Positions 4,959-13,497 of a stretch of DNA of 42,350 bases are shown here, in pieces. How positions within the stretch are numbered: the first letter of the stretch is position 1; every line of letters begins with the position of its first letter. The translations under genes were made by a program, and so were the position numbers. Below the pieces are notes generated by a model that did no database searches, was not told where the DNA came from, and saw nothing but the letters and a program-made list of their open reading frames with translations. The DNA is taken from positions 1 through 42,350 of IMG/VR virus record IMGVR_UViG_3300036766_000065; one strand, given 5' to 3'. The stretch comes from a virus.

Positions 4959-6672
4959 CCTGAATAATTTCATCACTACGCCCATGCAGTCAGAGCGCGA
5001 TCAGCAACTCTGTGAGATCACTGTGCGCGACATGGCACAGCTTGCATCGCGCCGGTCTCTGCTCAATAATCAGTGCGAAGAAATTGCCGGTCTGATCGAC
5101 CCTGCCAGTCGCGGTACATTCCTGTTCGGAAGCGAGCCCGTCCCCTATTCGAAGAAGACCGATCAGCAAGTGGACAGCACGGGCATGATTGCCCTCAGCC
5201 GCTTCGCCGCCATTTGCGATAGTTTGCTTACGCCGAAGAACATGACATGGCACACGCTGTCCGCGGATAACGACTATGTGATGAAAGACCGCGACACAAA
5301 GATGTGGTTCTACAATACCACGCGCAAACTGTTCCGGTATCGCTACGCAGCTACGTCCGGTTTCGTTTCCGCCAATCAACAGGTCTTCAAGAGCCTTGGT
5401 GCCTACGGTAATGGTGTCGCCTGGGTGGACAGTTTCTATGATCCGATTGGTCGCACCAAGGGTCTTCGCTACGCGCAAATTCCATTCGGCGACATCTACA
5501 TCGAGCGCGACTTTCAAGGCGTGCCGATCGGGTTCTATCGCATTCTTCGCTTGACTGCGCAGCAGGCATACGGCTTCCCCGCTTGGCGGACGAAACTTCC
5601 CGAGATCATCAAGAATGCCTTGATCTCTGGCTCACAACAGCAATTCACATTTATCCATCGTGTCTGCCGGCGCGACGATTACGATCCTATCCGTCTCGAC
5701 TATAAGGGTAAACCCTACGCCTCCTACTACATCTGCCGTGATAGCAAGACCCTGATGTCGGAAGGTGGATACAACTCGTTGCCGATCTCGGCTTCGCGTT
5801 ACACGCAGGCGCCGTCCGAACAGGACGGGCGCTCGGTAGCGATGGAAGTCCTGCCGGCACTGAAGACCCTTAATGCGCAGAAGAAGGTGTTCCTCAAGCA
5901 AGGGCATCGCGCGGCCGATCCGGTTCTGCTCATGGCAGATGACGGCCTGATCAATATGAACATGACCCCCGGTGCCAACAACAAGGGCGGCGTCACCGCG
6001 GATGGAAAACCACTGGTTCACATTCTGCCCACGGGCGACATTCAAATTTCTGAAAAGATGATGGCCGTCGAGATCGACGTGATCAACGACGCCTTTCTTG
6101 TCAAGTTGTTCTCGATCGCAGAGAAAACGAACATCACCGCGACACAGGCGATCGAGATCATCAACGAGAAGGGCATCCTGATTGCGCCGACCCTTGGCCG
6201 TCAGGAGAGCGAGTATCTTGGCCCCAACACTGTTCGTGAAATGGACGTGATGGCCGACATTGGTGCCCTCGATCCAATGCCCCCGCGTCTTCGCGAAGCA
6301 CGTGGCGAATACAAGGTCGTCTTCACTTCGCCGTTGGCGCAGTCCGTGCGAGCGGGCGAAGCGGCTGGTTTCTTCCGGTCCGTCGAAGGCGTCAAGGAAC
6401 TCGTCAACATCACGGGCGATCAATCCTTGCTCGACCCCTTCCAGTTCGATCGCGCTATCCCCGATATCGCTACCAACATTCAAGGCACGCCGGAACCGTG
6501 GATGGCGACAGAGCAAGAGATCGCCGGCAAGCGTCAGGCGCGGGCACAGGCCGCGAAGACCGAACAGGCGATCAAGGCCGCGCCGGCCGCTGCCGCAATG
6601 ATCAAGGCTCAAGCCGGATTGAACCCGGCACAGCGGGATATTTCGTCTCCCGCGCCCGCACAAGGATTGTAG
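4951..6672 (+). CDS. Portal protein, head-tail connector of podovirus type
   Basis: Forms the dodecameric ring at the capsid vertex through which DNA passes. The 573-residue product, from ATG 4951, matches the length and layout of T7-type connector proteins: helical N-terminus with RRSLLNNQCEEIAGLIDP, the SLGAYGNGVAW segment, a long central wing/stem, and an alanine-rich helical C-terminus. It is followed by a Bbp19-like protein, scaffold and capsid, as expected. The N-terminal extension read from 4912 is ignored because the ATG at 4951 starts right at the end of the upstream gene and begins the recognisable protein. Confidence 0.9.
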   Translation: MVDLNNFITTPMQSERDQQLCEITVRDMAQLASRRSLLNNQCEEIAGLIDPASRGTFLFGSEPVPYSKKTDQQVDSTGMIALSRFAAICDSLLTPKNMTWHTLSADNDYVMKDRDTKMWFYNTTRKLFRYRYAATSGFVSANQQVFKSLGAYGNGVAWVDSFYDPIGRTKGLRYAQIPFGDIYIERDFQGVPIGFYRILRLTAQQAYGFPAWRTKLPEIIKNALISGSQQQFTFIHRVCRRDDYDPIRLDYKGKPYASYYICRDSKTLMSEGGYNSLPISASRYTQAPSEQDGRSVAMEVLPALKTLNAQKKVFLKQGHRAADPVLLMADDGLINMNMTPGANNKGGVTADGKPLVHILPTGDIQISEKMMAVEIDVINDAFLVKLFSIAEKTNITATQAIEIINEKGILIAPTLGRQESEYLGPNTVREMDVMADIGALDPMPPRLREARGEYKVVFTSPLAQSVRAGEAAGFFRSVEGVKELVNITGDQSLLDPFQFDRAIPDIATNIQGTPEPWMATEQEIAGKRQARAQAAKTEQAIKAAPAAAAMIKAQAGLNPAQRDISSPAPAQGL

Positions 6673-6675
6673 CAC

Positions 6676-6960
6676 ATGGCGGTTCTTTCTTGGGAGAACT
6701 GGCAACGCCTGATCGACAAGATCGCTGCTCGATCGGGCATTTACAAACGCTGTTTTGGAAACCCGGATGGCCGTGCCGTCCTGAAAGACCTTGCCCGAGT
6801 GTGCCACGCGAATGCTACGACATGGCATGAAGACGCCAGTCGTCGCGACGTGATGATTGGCTACCGGGAAATCTACCTCTACATTCAGAGGAAACTGAAC
6901 TTGACCCCCGAAGAAATTGCCGCATTGGGCGGCTTCACAATCGAGAAGGAAAACGACTAA
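6676..6960 (+). CDS. Bbp19-like structural/accessory protein, 94 aa
   Basis: Short helical protein between portal and scaffold. The segment from CFGNPDGRAVLKDLARVCHA through YIQRKLNLTPEEI matches the pattern of the Bbp19-like phage domain found at this position in several podoviruses (named after Bordetella phage BPP-1). The family is virion-associated or assembly-related; the exact role is not established. The TAA stop overlaps the next ATG (TAATG). Confidence 0.75.
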   Translation: MAVLSWENWQRLIDKIAARSGIYKRCFGNPDGRAVLKDLARVCHANATTWHEDASRRDVMIGYREIYLYIQRKLNLTPEEIAALGGFTIEKEND

Positions 6961-7799
6961 TGGCAATCGACCCTGCAACTGGCCTCGAAGTTGTCGTAAA
7001 GACGCAAGAGACAACCTGGGTTCCGGCTGGCACTGACGCAGAAATCGTCGGGCATATCCAGAACAAGGGTTGGGACAAGAAGACTGTGGCGGAAGCCGCG
7101 ATCGACGCCGCTAAGTCTCACCGCTCCGCTGAGTTGATGCTTGGTGGCGGCGTTGACAATCTAGTCCGTCTGCCCAAGGATCAGAATGACGAGGCCGGCT
7201 GGAAAGCTGTGTACTCGAAACTTGGTGCCCCCGCGGATGCTAAGGCATACGATCCAATCTTCAAGGAAGTCACATTCACCGACAAGACGGAAATCGACCA
7301 ACCCTTCGTTGATGTGCTTCGCAAGACCGCTGTCAAGAACCATTGGACAGTCGAAGAACTTCGTGACGTGACCAAGGCCGTTGTCTCTTACGTTGAGAGC
7401 GGTGACGCTGGGGACGCCGCGACCAAGCAAGCCGCTGTTGCTCTCGAACAGAAGAAGCTGGTCGAGAATTGGGGTGCCGCTAATGTCGATGTCAACATGA
7501 TCATCGCACGAAATGCGGTCGCCAAATTGGGTATCAAACCGGAAGCTGTCGCTGCTTTGCAGGATCAGGTTGGTTACGCTGCCGTCATGGAAATGTTCCA
7601 TAAGATCGGTTCCTCGATTGGTGAAGACAGTCTCATTCGCAGCCTGAATGGCGGCGGATCGCCGACACTTTCGAAGGAACAGGCAACCGCTCGTATCGCC
7701 GAACTCAAGAAGGACACGGACTGGACCAAGCGGTATCTCGAAGGCAGTTCCAAGGAAGTCTCGGAACTGACTGCCTTGATCGCAATTCAGGCGGGATAG
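6960..7799 (+). CDS. Putative scaffolding protein
   Basis: 279-residue acidic, helix-rich protein without membrane segments or cysteines, placed just before the major capsid gene, where podoviruses encode the internal scaffold that guides procapsid assembly. The region RLPKDQNDEAGWKAVYSKLG (about 69-88) is a pattern seen in scaffold-like phage proteins, and the C-terminus is charged and helical. Assignment is by context, composition and that motif. Confidence 0.7.
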   Translation: MAIDPATGLEVVVKTQETTWVPAGTDAEIVGHIQNKGWDKKTVAEAAIDAAKSHRSAELMLGGGVDNLVRLPKDQNDEAGWKAVYSKLGAPADAKAYDPIFKEVTFTDKTEIDQPFVDVLRKTAVKNHWTVEELRDVTKAVVSYVESGDAGDAATKQAAVALEQKKLVENWGAANVDVNMIIARNAVAKLGIKPEAVAALQDQVGYAAVMEMFHKIGSSIGEDSLIRSLNGGGSPTLSKEQATARIAELKKDTDWTKRYLEGSSKEVSELTALIAIQAG

Positions 7800-7800
7800 C

Positions 7801-7986
7801 ATGGCAAAGAAACATTGGATTGCTGGAGCCATTCGGCATCCAGGCGCTGAGAAAAAAGCCGCAGCCGCGGCGGGTGAAAGCACGCAACAGTACATGAGGG
7901 AACACGTCAATTCTCCCGGTACTGCCGGCAAGCGCGCCCGCCTCGGTCTTGCTCTTTCTCGCATGTCGAAGAAACGGAAGGCTTGA
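7801..7986 (+). CDS. Small basic protein before capsid gene, 61 aa
   Basis: Starts MAKKHWIAGAIRHPGAEKKA and ends in a lysine/arginine-rich tail (RMSKKRKA). ATG is two bases after the scaffold stop. Very basic small proteins of this kind occur next to capsid genes in related phages; it may bind DNA in the procapsid, but this is conjecture. Confidence 0.7.
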   Translation: MAKKHWIAGAIRHPGAEKKAAAAAGESTQQYMREHVNSPGTAGKRARLGLALSRMSKKRKA

Positions 7987-8011
7987 CAGCCAAACCGGAC
8001 AAGCGTATCAT
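7983..8011 (+). promoter_or_regulatory. Strong promoter before the major capsid gene
   Basis: TTGACA (consensus), exactly 17 bases, TATCAT. It is 70 bases upstream of the capsid ATG, as expected for a gene needing high expression. Same architecture as the promoters at 3508, 14513 and 25889. Confidence 0.75.
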
Positions 8012-8069
8012 TGATGACATCGGCCCCCTGAAGATGGATACGGCCCCACGAAATTCTGGCCCCATCTAA
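7983..8069 (+). CDS. Possible 28-aa leader peptide before capsid
   Basis: TTG start overlaps the upstream stop as TTGA and the frame ends at TAA 8067-8069, 12 bases before the capsid ATG; GGAAGG precedes the start closely. The same bases contain the capsid promoter, which may be their real function, so coding is doubtful. Confidence 0.25.
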   Translation: MTAKPDKRIIDDIGPLKMDTAPRNSGPI

Positions 8070-8081
8070 AGGAACCGGCAA

Positions 8082-9005
8082 ATGTCCGAGAACCTGATCA
8101 ATCTCGCGGTAACTCAATTTTCCGCCACGTTGGAAATGAAAATCCAACAGTTGACTTCGGCCCTTCGTGGCCGGGTCGCTGAAGGCACCCATAAGGGCAA
8201 GCAGGCTTCGCCCGTCAATTACATGGGTCCGGTCAAGTTCCAAATCCCGCAGGGCCGCTTCTCCCCGCTTGTCGCGCAGAGCGCGAACTTCGAGCGTCGG
8301 TGGGTGTTCCCGAAGGATCGCGATCTTCCGCAGTTGGTCGATACTTTCGACGAACTTCGCCTGATCTCCGATCCGAAGTCTCAGTACGTTGCCAACACGA
8401 CCGCCGCCGCGGCCCGTGAATGGGACGATCAGATTATCGTTGCCGCCACGGCTGACGCCAAGACCGGCACCGATGTCGATGCACTCGGTACCGAGACCTT
8501 CGACACTTCCATCTACCGCATTGCCGACACCTTTGGCGCTTCTGCGGCTACCGGCCTCACGGTCGCGAAGCTCAAGGAACTGAAGCGCAAGTTCCGGCAC
8601 TATGGTCAGGACGGCAATTCGGACAATGAAGTCCAGACCGTTGTCATCGGTTCCCAACAGGAGAGTGATCTCTTGGGCGAGACCGAAGTCACGTCGCTCG
8701 ACTACAATTCCCGGCCGGTTCTGGTGGACGGCAATATCAGCCGCTTCATGGGCTTCAACTTCATCGTCATGGAGCGTCTGCCCACCTACACCACGAGCAC
8801 CCGTGGCGTCCTTGCCTTTATGAAGTCGGGTCTCTATCTCGGCATCTGGAGCGATCTCGCCAATGCAGTCGATCGTCGGACGGACCTGTCTTCGCAGCCC
8901 TGGCAGTTGTACAGCAAGCTCACCTGTGGCGCCACTCGCCTTCAGGCTGGCAAGCTGATCCAGATCGCGTGCCTCGACACGACCGGCGCTTCGATCATCC
9001 CGTAA
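8082..9005 (+). CDS. Major capsid protein
   Basis: 307-residue coat protein, preceded by AAGGA and by its own promoter, right after the scaffold. Features consistent with phage capsid proteins of podoviruses: helical N-terminal arm (about 1-40), a segment VDTFDELRLISDPKSQYVAN followed by AAAAREWDDQII (about 86-125), and a C-terminal strand-rich domain (SRFMGFNFIVMERLP). The abundant gene position, length and neighbourhood make this the coat protein of the HK97-like fold; fold assignment itself is inferred. Confidence 0.85.
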   Translation: MSENLINLAVTQFSATLEMKIQQLTSALRGRVAEGTHKGKQASPVNYMGPVKFQIPQGRFSPLVAQSANFERRWVFPKDRDLPQLVDTFDELRLISDPKSQYVANTTAAAAREWDDQIIVAATADAKTGTDVDALGTETFDTSIYRIADTFGASAATGLTVAKLKELKRKFRHYGQDGNSDNEVQTVVIGSQQESDLLGETEVTSLDYNSRPVLVDGNISRFMGFNFIVMERLPTYTTSTRGVLAFMKSGLYLGIWSDLANAVDRRTDLSSQPWQLYSKLTCGATRLQAGKLIQIACLDTTGASIIP

Positions 9006-9029
9006 CGGCCTAGAACAAGGAAAACTACG

Positions 9030-9617
9030 ATGACTGTTTATCATGTAAAGGCCGCTGACATTACCAGCCGTGACGCCTCCCCCGCGGTGCGCGTCTCGGC
9101 CGGCAAGGGTGAAGCTGGCCGCGTCAAGTCGATCGAGGCTTTCGCTACCCCGACCGCTTCGGCCGGCGTTGACAGCACGATCCAGTTCGCTCGCGTTCCT
9201 TGGTCTGCCAAGGTCAAGGAAGTCGAAGTTCTGATCGCGACCGCACAGGATACGACCGGCATTTTCGACTTCGGCGTTTATCACGCCACGGACGGTTCCA
9301 ATGCTTCGAGTGTTCCGGGCGGGCTTCTCGCCGCTGCCGCAGTCGATCAGGATTTGTTCTCGATCACCGCTCTTGACGCTGGTGGCAATGCTGCCTACGC
9401 CAAGTGGGTTCCCGGCGGTGGCTTCCGTATCACCAACGCCACGCCGGCAATCGACGACAACTCGGTCTGGCCGGAAAGCGCTGCCAATCTGGAACTGTGG
9501 GAGGCCGCTGGTCTCACCAGCAATCCGGGCGGCAATGCCGACATCGTTGGCACCGTGACGGAAGCTCCTGGCGCTTCCACGACCCCGATCTACGTTCGGG
9601 TCCAGTACATCGAGTAG
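9030..9617 (+). CDS. Capsid-associated / decoration protein candidate
   Basis: 195 residues, strand-rich, no cysteines, starting after AAGGA 24 bases behind the capsid gene. Repeated small residues and motifs such as IQFARVPWSAKVKEVEVLI and GTVTEAPGASTTPIYVRVQY suggest a beta-sandwich. Position behind the coat gene suits a head decoration or minor capsid protein. No specific family recognised. Confidence 0.65.
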   Translation: MTVYHVKAADITSRDASPAVRVSAGKGEAGRVKSIEAFATPTASAGVDSTIQFARVPWSAKVKEVEVLIATAQDTTGIFDFGVYHATDGSNASSVPGGLLAAAAVDQDLFSITALDAGGNAAYAKWVPGGGFRITNATPAIDDNSVWPESAANLELWEAAGLTSNPGGNADIVGTVTEAPGASTTPIYVRVQYIE

Positions 9618-9628
9618 GGAATACGTCA

Positions 9629-10216
9629 ATGGCTACCGCCGCGTTTAGGGCAGTCTTGAATGCGGCGGGCAATCCGTCTGCGGTTTCCTTGCCCGAACAG
9701 GTCGGGTCACTGGACACCGCAGTTGATTTGGTGAAGACCGACACGGCCGACGCCAAAACCAAGATTGCGACAGCCAAGGTTGATACTGCCGCAGCCAAGA
9801 CCTCAATTGCCACCGCCAACACCGACACGATCGCTGTGTCCATCACGGCACTTTCCGCTGCCCTTGATGTTCTGGTGGCGGACGACGTTGTGCCGACACA
9901 GGCACACGTCAACACGGCCAAGGCAGCTTATGATACGATGGCGGCTTTGCTCGTCACCGCCAAGTCCACCGTCGCTTCTGCCAAGACCCTTGTCGATACC
10001 GCAGATACCTCCACTGGCACCGCCAAGACCGCGGTTGACTTGTCTGACACTGACGCTGGCACAGCGGCCACTCTCTCACAGTTGGATGCGGATGCGATCT
10101 CTGGCGGCATCTATGTCGCGGTTGATCTCTCCGTCATCGCCACGGTTTCCAAACTGCGGAAACTGTTCAATGAGTCCCTGTTCGCCGCTTCTGGCGATGG
10201 TCGGTTTACTGGATAG
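9629..10216 (+). CDS. Heptad-repeat coiled-coil structural protein
   Basis: 195 residues, of which about 30-150 are almost only Thr, Ala, Asp, Lys, Val and Ser arranged in seven-residue units (KTDTADA, KTKIATA, KVDTAAA, KTSIATA), a coiled-coil or fibre shaft pattern. The N-terminus is globular-looking and the C-terminus (LSVIATVSKLRKLFNESLF) forms an amphipathic helix. Likely a thin head or tail fibre component. It starts at ATG 9629 after GGGAATACGTCA. Confidence 0.65.
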   Translation: MATAAFRAVLNAAGNPSAVSLPEQVGSLDTAVDLVKTDTADAKTKIATAKVDTAAAKTSIATANTDTIAVSITALSAALDVLVADDVVPTQAHVNTAKAAYDTMAALLVTAKSTVASAKTLVDTADTSTGTAKTAVDLSDTDAGTAATLSQLDADAISGGIYVAVDLSVIATVSKLRKLFNESLFAASGDGRFTG

Positions 10217-10221
10217 ACCAC

Positions 10222-10338
10222 ATGACCCTCTTGACCCAACTTCAGGCAATCGCGGCGGCTCTGGCCGACATCATCACCAAGACGGCCCTGGCGACTACCG
10301 CCTTGACCAACTTGTCCACTTTTCTCGCAACAGTCTAG
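10222..10338 (+). CDS. Small helical ORF, 38 aa, possible first half of a frameshifted gene
   Basis: ATG five bases after the previous stop; product MTLLTQLQAIAAALADIITK then Thr/Ala/Leu-rich. Downstream, the +1 frame is open without a start codon and runs in frame into the next gene (10442-10666), so the two may be one protein made by a +1 frameshift at GTC-TAG (10333-10338), or a natural split. On its own, a short amphipathic peptide. Confidence 0.5.
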   Translation: MTLLTQLQAIAAALADIITKTALATTALTNLSTFLATV

Positions 10339-10441
10339 TGCAAAGGAGTATGCAAGAGAGCGTTTACGAAATTCTAACCACACCCTTCTAGGTGTTGTTG
10401 ACGCGCTTGATGACATACTTGGCTACATAGGAAATATGGCG

Positions 10442-10666
10442 ATGACTGATCATTTCATTGGGGTTTTCCGCGGCAATCTTGGAACCCGAGACGACAAGTT
10501 CGTCATGGGCACTTCCGCTGCATCGCCCGCCGCCGATCTCGAAGTCCGTATCGCTGACGCGAAGAACTGGACCCGCCAGGAATTGTACACGGCCCTGAAC
10601 CTGATCGCGGATAAGATCGTTCACGTCGATCCGCATATCACCGCCACTCTGTTCCCGAAGAAGTAG
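10442..10666 (+). CDS. Small structural-region protein, 74 aa
   Basis: Contains FRGNLGTRDDKF and IADKIVHVDPHITATLFPKK. ATG 10442 has AGGA nine bases upstream; ATG 10436 is only three bases from it. The same frame is open upstream to about 10304, and that part encodes the plausible segment HTLLGVVDALDDILGYIGNM with no start codon, suggesting a longer product by frameshifting. No family recognised; part of the late structural block. Confidence 0.6.
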   Translation: MTDHFIGVFRGNLGTRDDKFVMGTSAASPAADLEVRIADAKNWTRQELYTALNLIADKIVHVDPHITATLFPKK

Positions 10667-10669
10667 CAC

Positions 10670-11122
10670 ATGGCCGCTGGCGTTTTCGAAAACCTTCGCA
10701 ATCGGTACTTTAAGTCCGCGGACGGCACCGGCACGGTGGCTGATCCGTTCGTTCCGGTCGTGGAAGTGGTTGGCGTAGTTGATGGCGATGTTGTGATTGA
10801 CTTCACGGCCATGAACGCCTATCTCGCCAAACTTGCCGGCCGTGGTTACGAGACTGTTGCCGCTGGGCAGACCGCACAGGTTCTTGGCGGAGCCGGCGCC
10901 GCGGGTGACGTTCTCGTTCGCCTAATCGTCATCCCGGCTACCACTTCTCCGGGCCTCGTCACGATCCTTGACGGCGCCACATCAATCCCCGTGTGGGTTG
11001 GTGGTACCGTTGGTGCCGACCTGAAGCCCTTCGTGGTCGAACTTAACGTGACCGCCGCTACGGCCTGGAAAGTTACAACCGGGTCGAACGTCTCTGTCAT
11101 CGCGGTAGGAACCTTCACATGA
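10670..11122 (+). CDS. Putative structural protein, beta-rich, 150 aa
   Basis: Valine-, glycine- and alanine-rich protein with alternating hydrophobic residues (VFENLRNRYFKSADGTGTVA near the start; GTVGADLKPFVVELNV later), typical of beta-sandwich virion proteins. Its stop overlaps the next start as ATGA. No family recognised; virion location is inferred from context. Confidence 0.65.
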   Translation: MAAGVFENLRNRYFKSADGTGTVADPFVPVVEVVGVVDGDVVIDFTAMNAYLAKLAGRGYETVAAGQTAQVLGGAGAAGDVLVRLIVIPATTSPGLVTILDGATSIPVWVGGTVGADLKPFVVELNVTAATAWKVTTGSNVSVIAVGTFT

Positions 11123-11343
11123 CCATCAATCTAGACGGGCTCAAGGACTTCATCGCTGCCAATGCTGGTGAGATCGCCAACGCGGACGACCTTGAAGTCA
11201 TCAAGGAAGCTGCCGCTCGCATCAATACCGCGGTCGCCAGCGCCGCCAAGGCGCATGTCGTCCACAAGGCGAATGCCCGCAAGTCTGACGAAATCGCCAC
11301 GCTCAAGGCGCGTCTTGAAGTTCTCGAAGGGCCGAAGGAGTAA
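11119..11343 (+). CDS. Small coiled-coil protein, 74 aa
   Basis: Entirely helical and charged (INLDGLKDFIAANAGEIANA, later ATLKARLEVLEGPKE), with heptad-like spacing. ATGA overlap with the upstream gene. Possibly an assembly chaperone or minor virion component; no family recognised. Confidence 0.6.
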   Translation: MTINLDGLKDFIAANAGEIANADDLEVIKEAAARINTAVASAAKAHVVHKANARKSDEIATLKARLEVLEGPKE

Positions 11344-11346
11344 CCC

Positions 11347-11769
11347 ATGTCGGTCTCATTCAACAAGTTTCGTCCCTTTGTCGAGAACTTGGCGGAGAAG
11401 GTTTTCAACCTTGGCTCCGATACGCTAAAGCTCGCGCTCACGAATACGGTTCCGACTAATACCATGAACCAGTATTCGGAACTGACCCCGATCACGGCGG
11501 AGAATGGTTATGCATCTGGTGGGCCGACTGCCTCGATCACATCTTCGGCACAGACCACAGGCACCTACAAACTCGTCCTTGTTGACGTGGTTGTCACGGC
11601 TTCAGGCGGCACCATTGGCGCTCTCCGCTATGTCGTGCTTTACGACGACACAGCGACGAACGATGAACTGATCGGCTGGTGGGACTACGCTTCTTCGATC
11701 ACGCTTCAGGACGGCGACACCTTCACGGTGGACTTCGACGCATCTGCGGGTGTGCTGACAATCGCATAG
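11347..11769 (+). CDS. Conserved-type phage structural protein, 140 aa
   Basis: ATG has AAGGAG seven bases upstream. The start MSVSFNKFRPFVENLAEKVF followed by LGSDTLKLALTNTVP is a pattern I associate with a widespread phage structural protein encoded near tail or head-fibre genes; the remainder is beta-rich (TGTYKLVLVDVVVTASGGTI, GDTFTVDFDASAGVLTIA). Function in the virion is not established. Confidence 0.65.
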   Translation: MSVSFNKFRPFVENLAEKVFNLGSDTLKLALTNTVPTNTMNQYSELTPITAENGYASGGPTASITSSAQTTGTYKLVLVDVVVTASGGTIGALRYVVLYDDTATNDELIGWWDYASSITLQDGDTFTVDFDASAGVLTIA

Positions 11770-11781
11770 CGGGAGGGCCGC

Positions 11782-13497
11782 ATGGCGATTGTATGGGCTG
11801 ATGGTTGCGACTACCTTGCTACCGTTGCTGAACTTTCCAATACCAGCACGGGCGGCTATACCATAAATCAGGCGAATGACGCAAGTCACTATGCTATGCT
11901 TCCCACGGGAGGCAAGTATGGCGGCGGAGCCTATCAAATGATAGGTTCTACAACTGACGACACCCGCATTACCCGAAGCCATGCATCTGCTACCGCGAGC
12001 GGCCGAAGTGCTTGGTGGCAGAAGATGGACAAGGTTGGGACCGGGGTAACTGCTGCGGCTTTCGCGCGCATCACAAGCGGCGGAACCAATCAACTTGAAC
12101 TAGGTTTCACGTCTTCCACCAATGCTCTTGGTATCTATCGCGCCGGCACACTTCTTGGCTCGACAGGTACATCTGACATTGATGATGGTAACTGGCACTT
12201 CATCGAGTGGAACTGGAGTATCGCCGACAGTGGCGGCACCAGCCAAGTGCTTGTCGATGGAGTGAGCATTGTCAACATTACTTCTGACGACACCAAGAAC
12301 GGTACCAACACCACAGCCAGCCGTATTCTTTGGGCGGCTCGTCGCACCGATGCGAGCAATTATTGGAACCTGACGATCGACGATGTTTTGTCTGACGACA
12401 GTTCGACATTGGTCGGCACCCATCGCATTCTTCCACTTGTGCCGATCTCAGATACAGCCACGATCCAGATGACGCCGGATAGCGGGAGCAATCATTTTAG
12501 CCGCATGAGTGATCTTCCTTATTTGAGCACGACCTACAATAAGTACACGGCATCAGACAAGACTGATCTCTACAACATGACGGCATTGCGGGCTTTGCCG
12601 GGGGGCTCTACGATCTTGGCTCTCCAGATGGTCGCGCTATTCTCGCGCGTGAGCACGGCACAGACAGCACACTTGAAGAACCGGATTATTTCCAATGGCA
12701 ACACTTCGGACGGAGTTGACACCAGTTGCAACTCCGCCTCGGCTTTCACAGCCAAAACTTTCTACACGACTGATCCGAACACGTCCGCAGCATGGACCCA
12801 ATCCGGCATCAATGCCTGCACGATGGGAGCCAATGGTGTCTCGATTTCCGGCGGAGACGCGCGCTACTATTCCTGCGTGGCCGAAGTTATTGTAACGCCA
12901 GCTTTCACGGGCGTCGATTATCCGGCCGCAGTCGATGTCGGTGCCTTCACGTTGACGGGCATTGCCGTGACATTGACCTATGTAGCTCACTCTGTTGCAT
13001 ACACTCTGGCTGTCGCTGTCGGCGCCTTCACTCTGACGGGCATCAATGCGATTTTGAGTTTCGGTCACATTGGGGCCGGTTTTTTGACTGGTGCTTTCAC
13101 TTTCACTGGCAACAGCGTAGGCGTTGCCGCGGCCAAGAGCATCGCCATAGGAACGGGTTCGTTTATTCTGACCGGGATCAATGCAGCAATCACAGGCACT
13201 CGCACGATGGCGGTCGCCGTGGCCTCTTTCACGCTGACAGGTATCAGTATCACTTTACGCAGGACTTCCAGCGTCGGGATTGGTGTTGGTTCCTTCGTAC
13301 TGTCTGGCATTGACGCGATTCTACGGCATGGGCAGAGTATTCATCCGGGTGCTGGCTCCTTCCTGTTTACTGGCATCGCCACGCTCTTGCGTAAGGTTCT
13401 CCAGCATCCTCGTAGGACCAACCTCAAGACTGTCCTCCCCGGAGCGCAACCTTTCTTGGCCCGTGTCAGGGGCGCCGCTGCGCGTTTGGTGAAGTAG
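11782..13497 (+). CDS. Tail/fibre protein with LamG-like domain and 22-residue repeats
   Basis: 571 residues, RBS GGGAGG. The first ~230 residues look like a concanavalin/LamG-type beta-jellyroll (GYTINQANDASHYAMLPTGG, IYRAGTLLGSTGTSDIDDGN, WHFIEWNWSIADSGGTSQVL), a fold that often binds glycans. From about residue 380 there are seven units with the core G-(A/S)-F-x-(L/F)-T/S-G spaced about 22 residues (first near base 12938, last near 13351). The same repeat ends the next gene. Likely a receptor-binding or fibre protein built by module duplication. Confidence 0.7.
   Translation: MAIVWADGCDYLATVAELSNTSTGGYTINQANDASHYAMLPTGGKYGGGAYQMIGSTTDDTRITRSHASATASGRSAWWQKMDKVGTGVTAAAFARITSGGTNQLELGFTSSTNALGIYRAGTLLGSTGTSDIDDGNWHFIEWNWSIADSGGTSQVLVDGVSIVNITSDDTKNGTNTTASRILWAARRTDASNYWNLTIDDVLSDDSSTLVGTHRILPLVPISDTATIQMTPDSGSNHFSRMSDLPYLSTTYNKYTASDKTDLYNMTALRALPGGSTILALQMVALFSRVSTAQTAHLKNRIISNGNTSDGVDTSCNSASAFTAKTFYTTDPNTSAAWTQSGINACTMGANGVSISGGDARYYSCVAEVIVTPAFTGVDYPAAVDVGAFTLTGIAVTLTYVAHSVAYTLAVAVGAFTLTGINAILSFGHIGAGFLTGAFTFTGNSVGVAAAKSIAIGTGSFILTGINAAITGTRTMAVAVASFTLTGISITLRRTSSVGIGVGSFVLSGIDAILRHGQSIHPGAGSFLFTGIATLLRKVLQHPRRTNLKTVLPGAQPFLARVRGAAARLVK

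Noticed and set aside
7161-9629. 822-codon minus-strand ORF antisense to scaffold, capsid and decoration genes
   Set aside because: It mirrors the codon bias of three well-supported plus-strand genes and has no recognisable domain or RBS.
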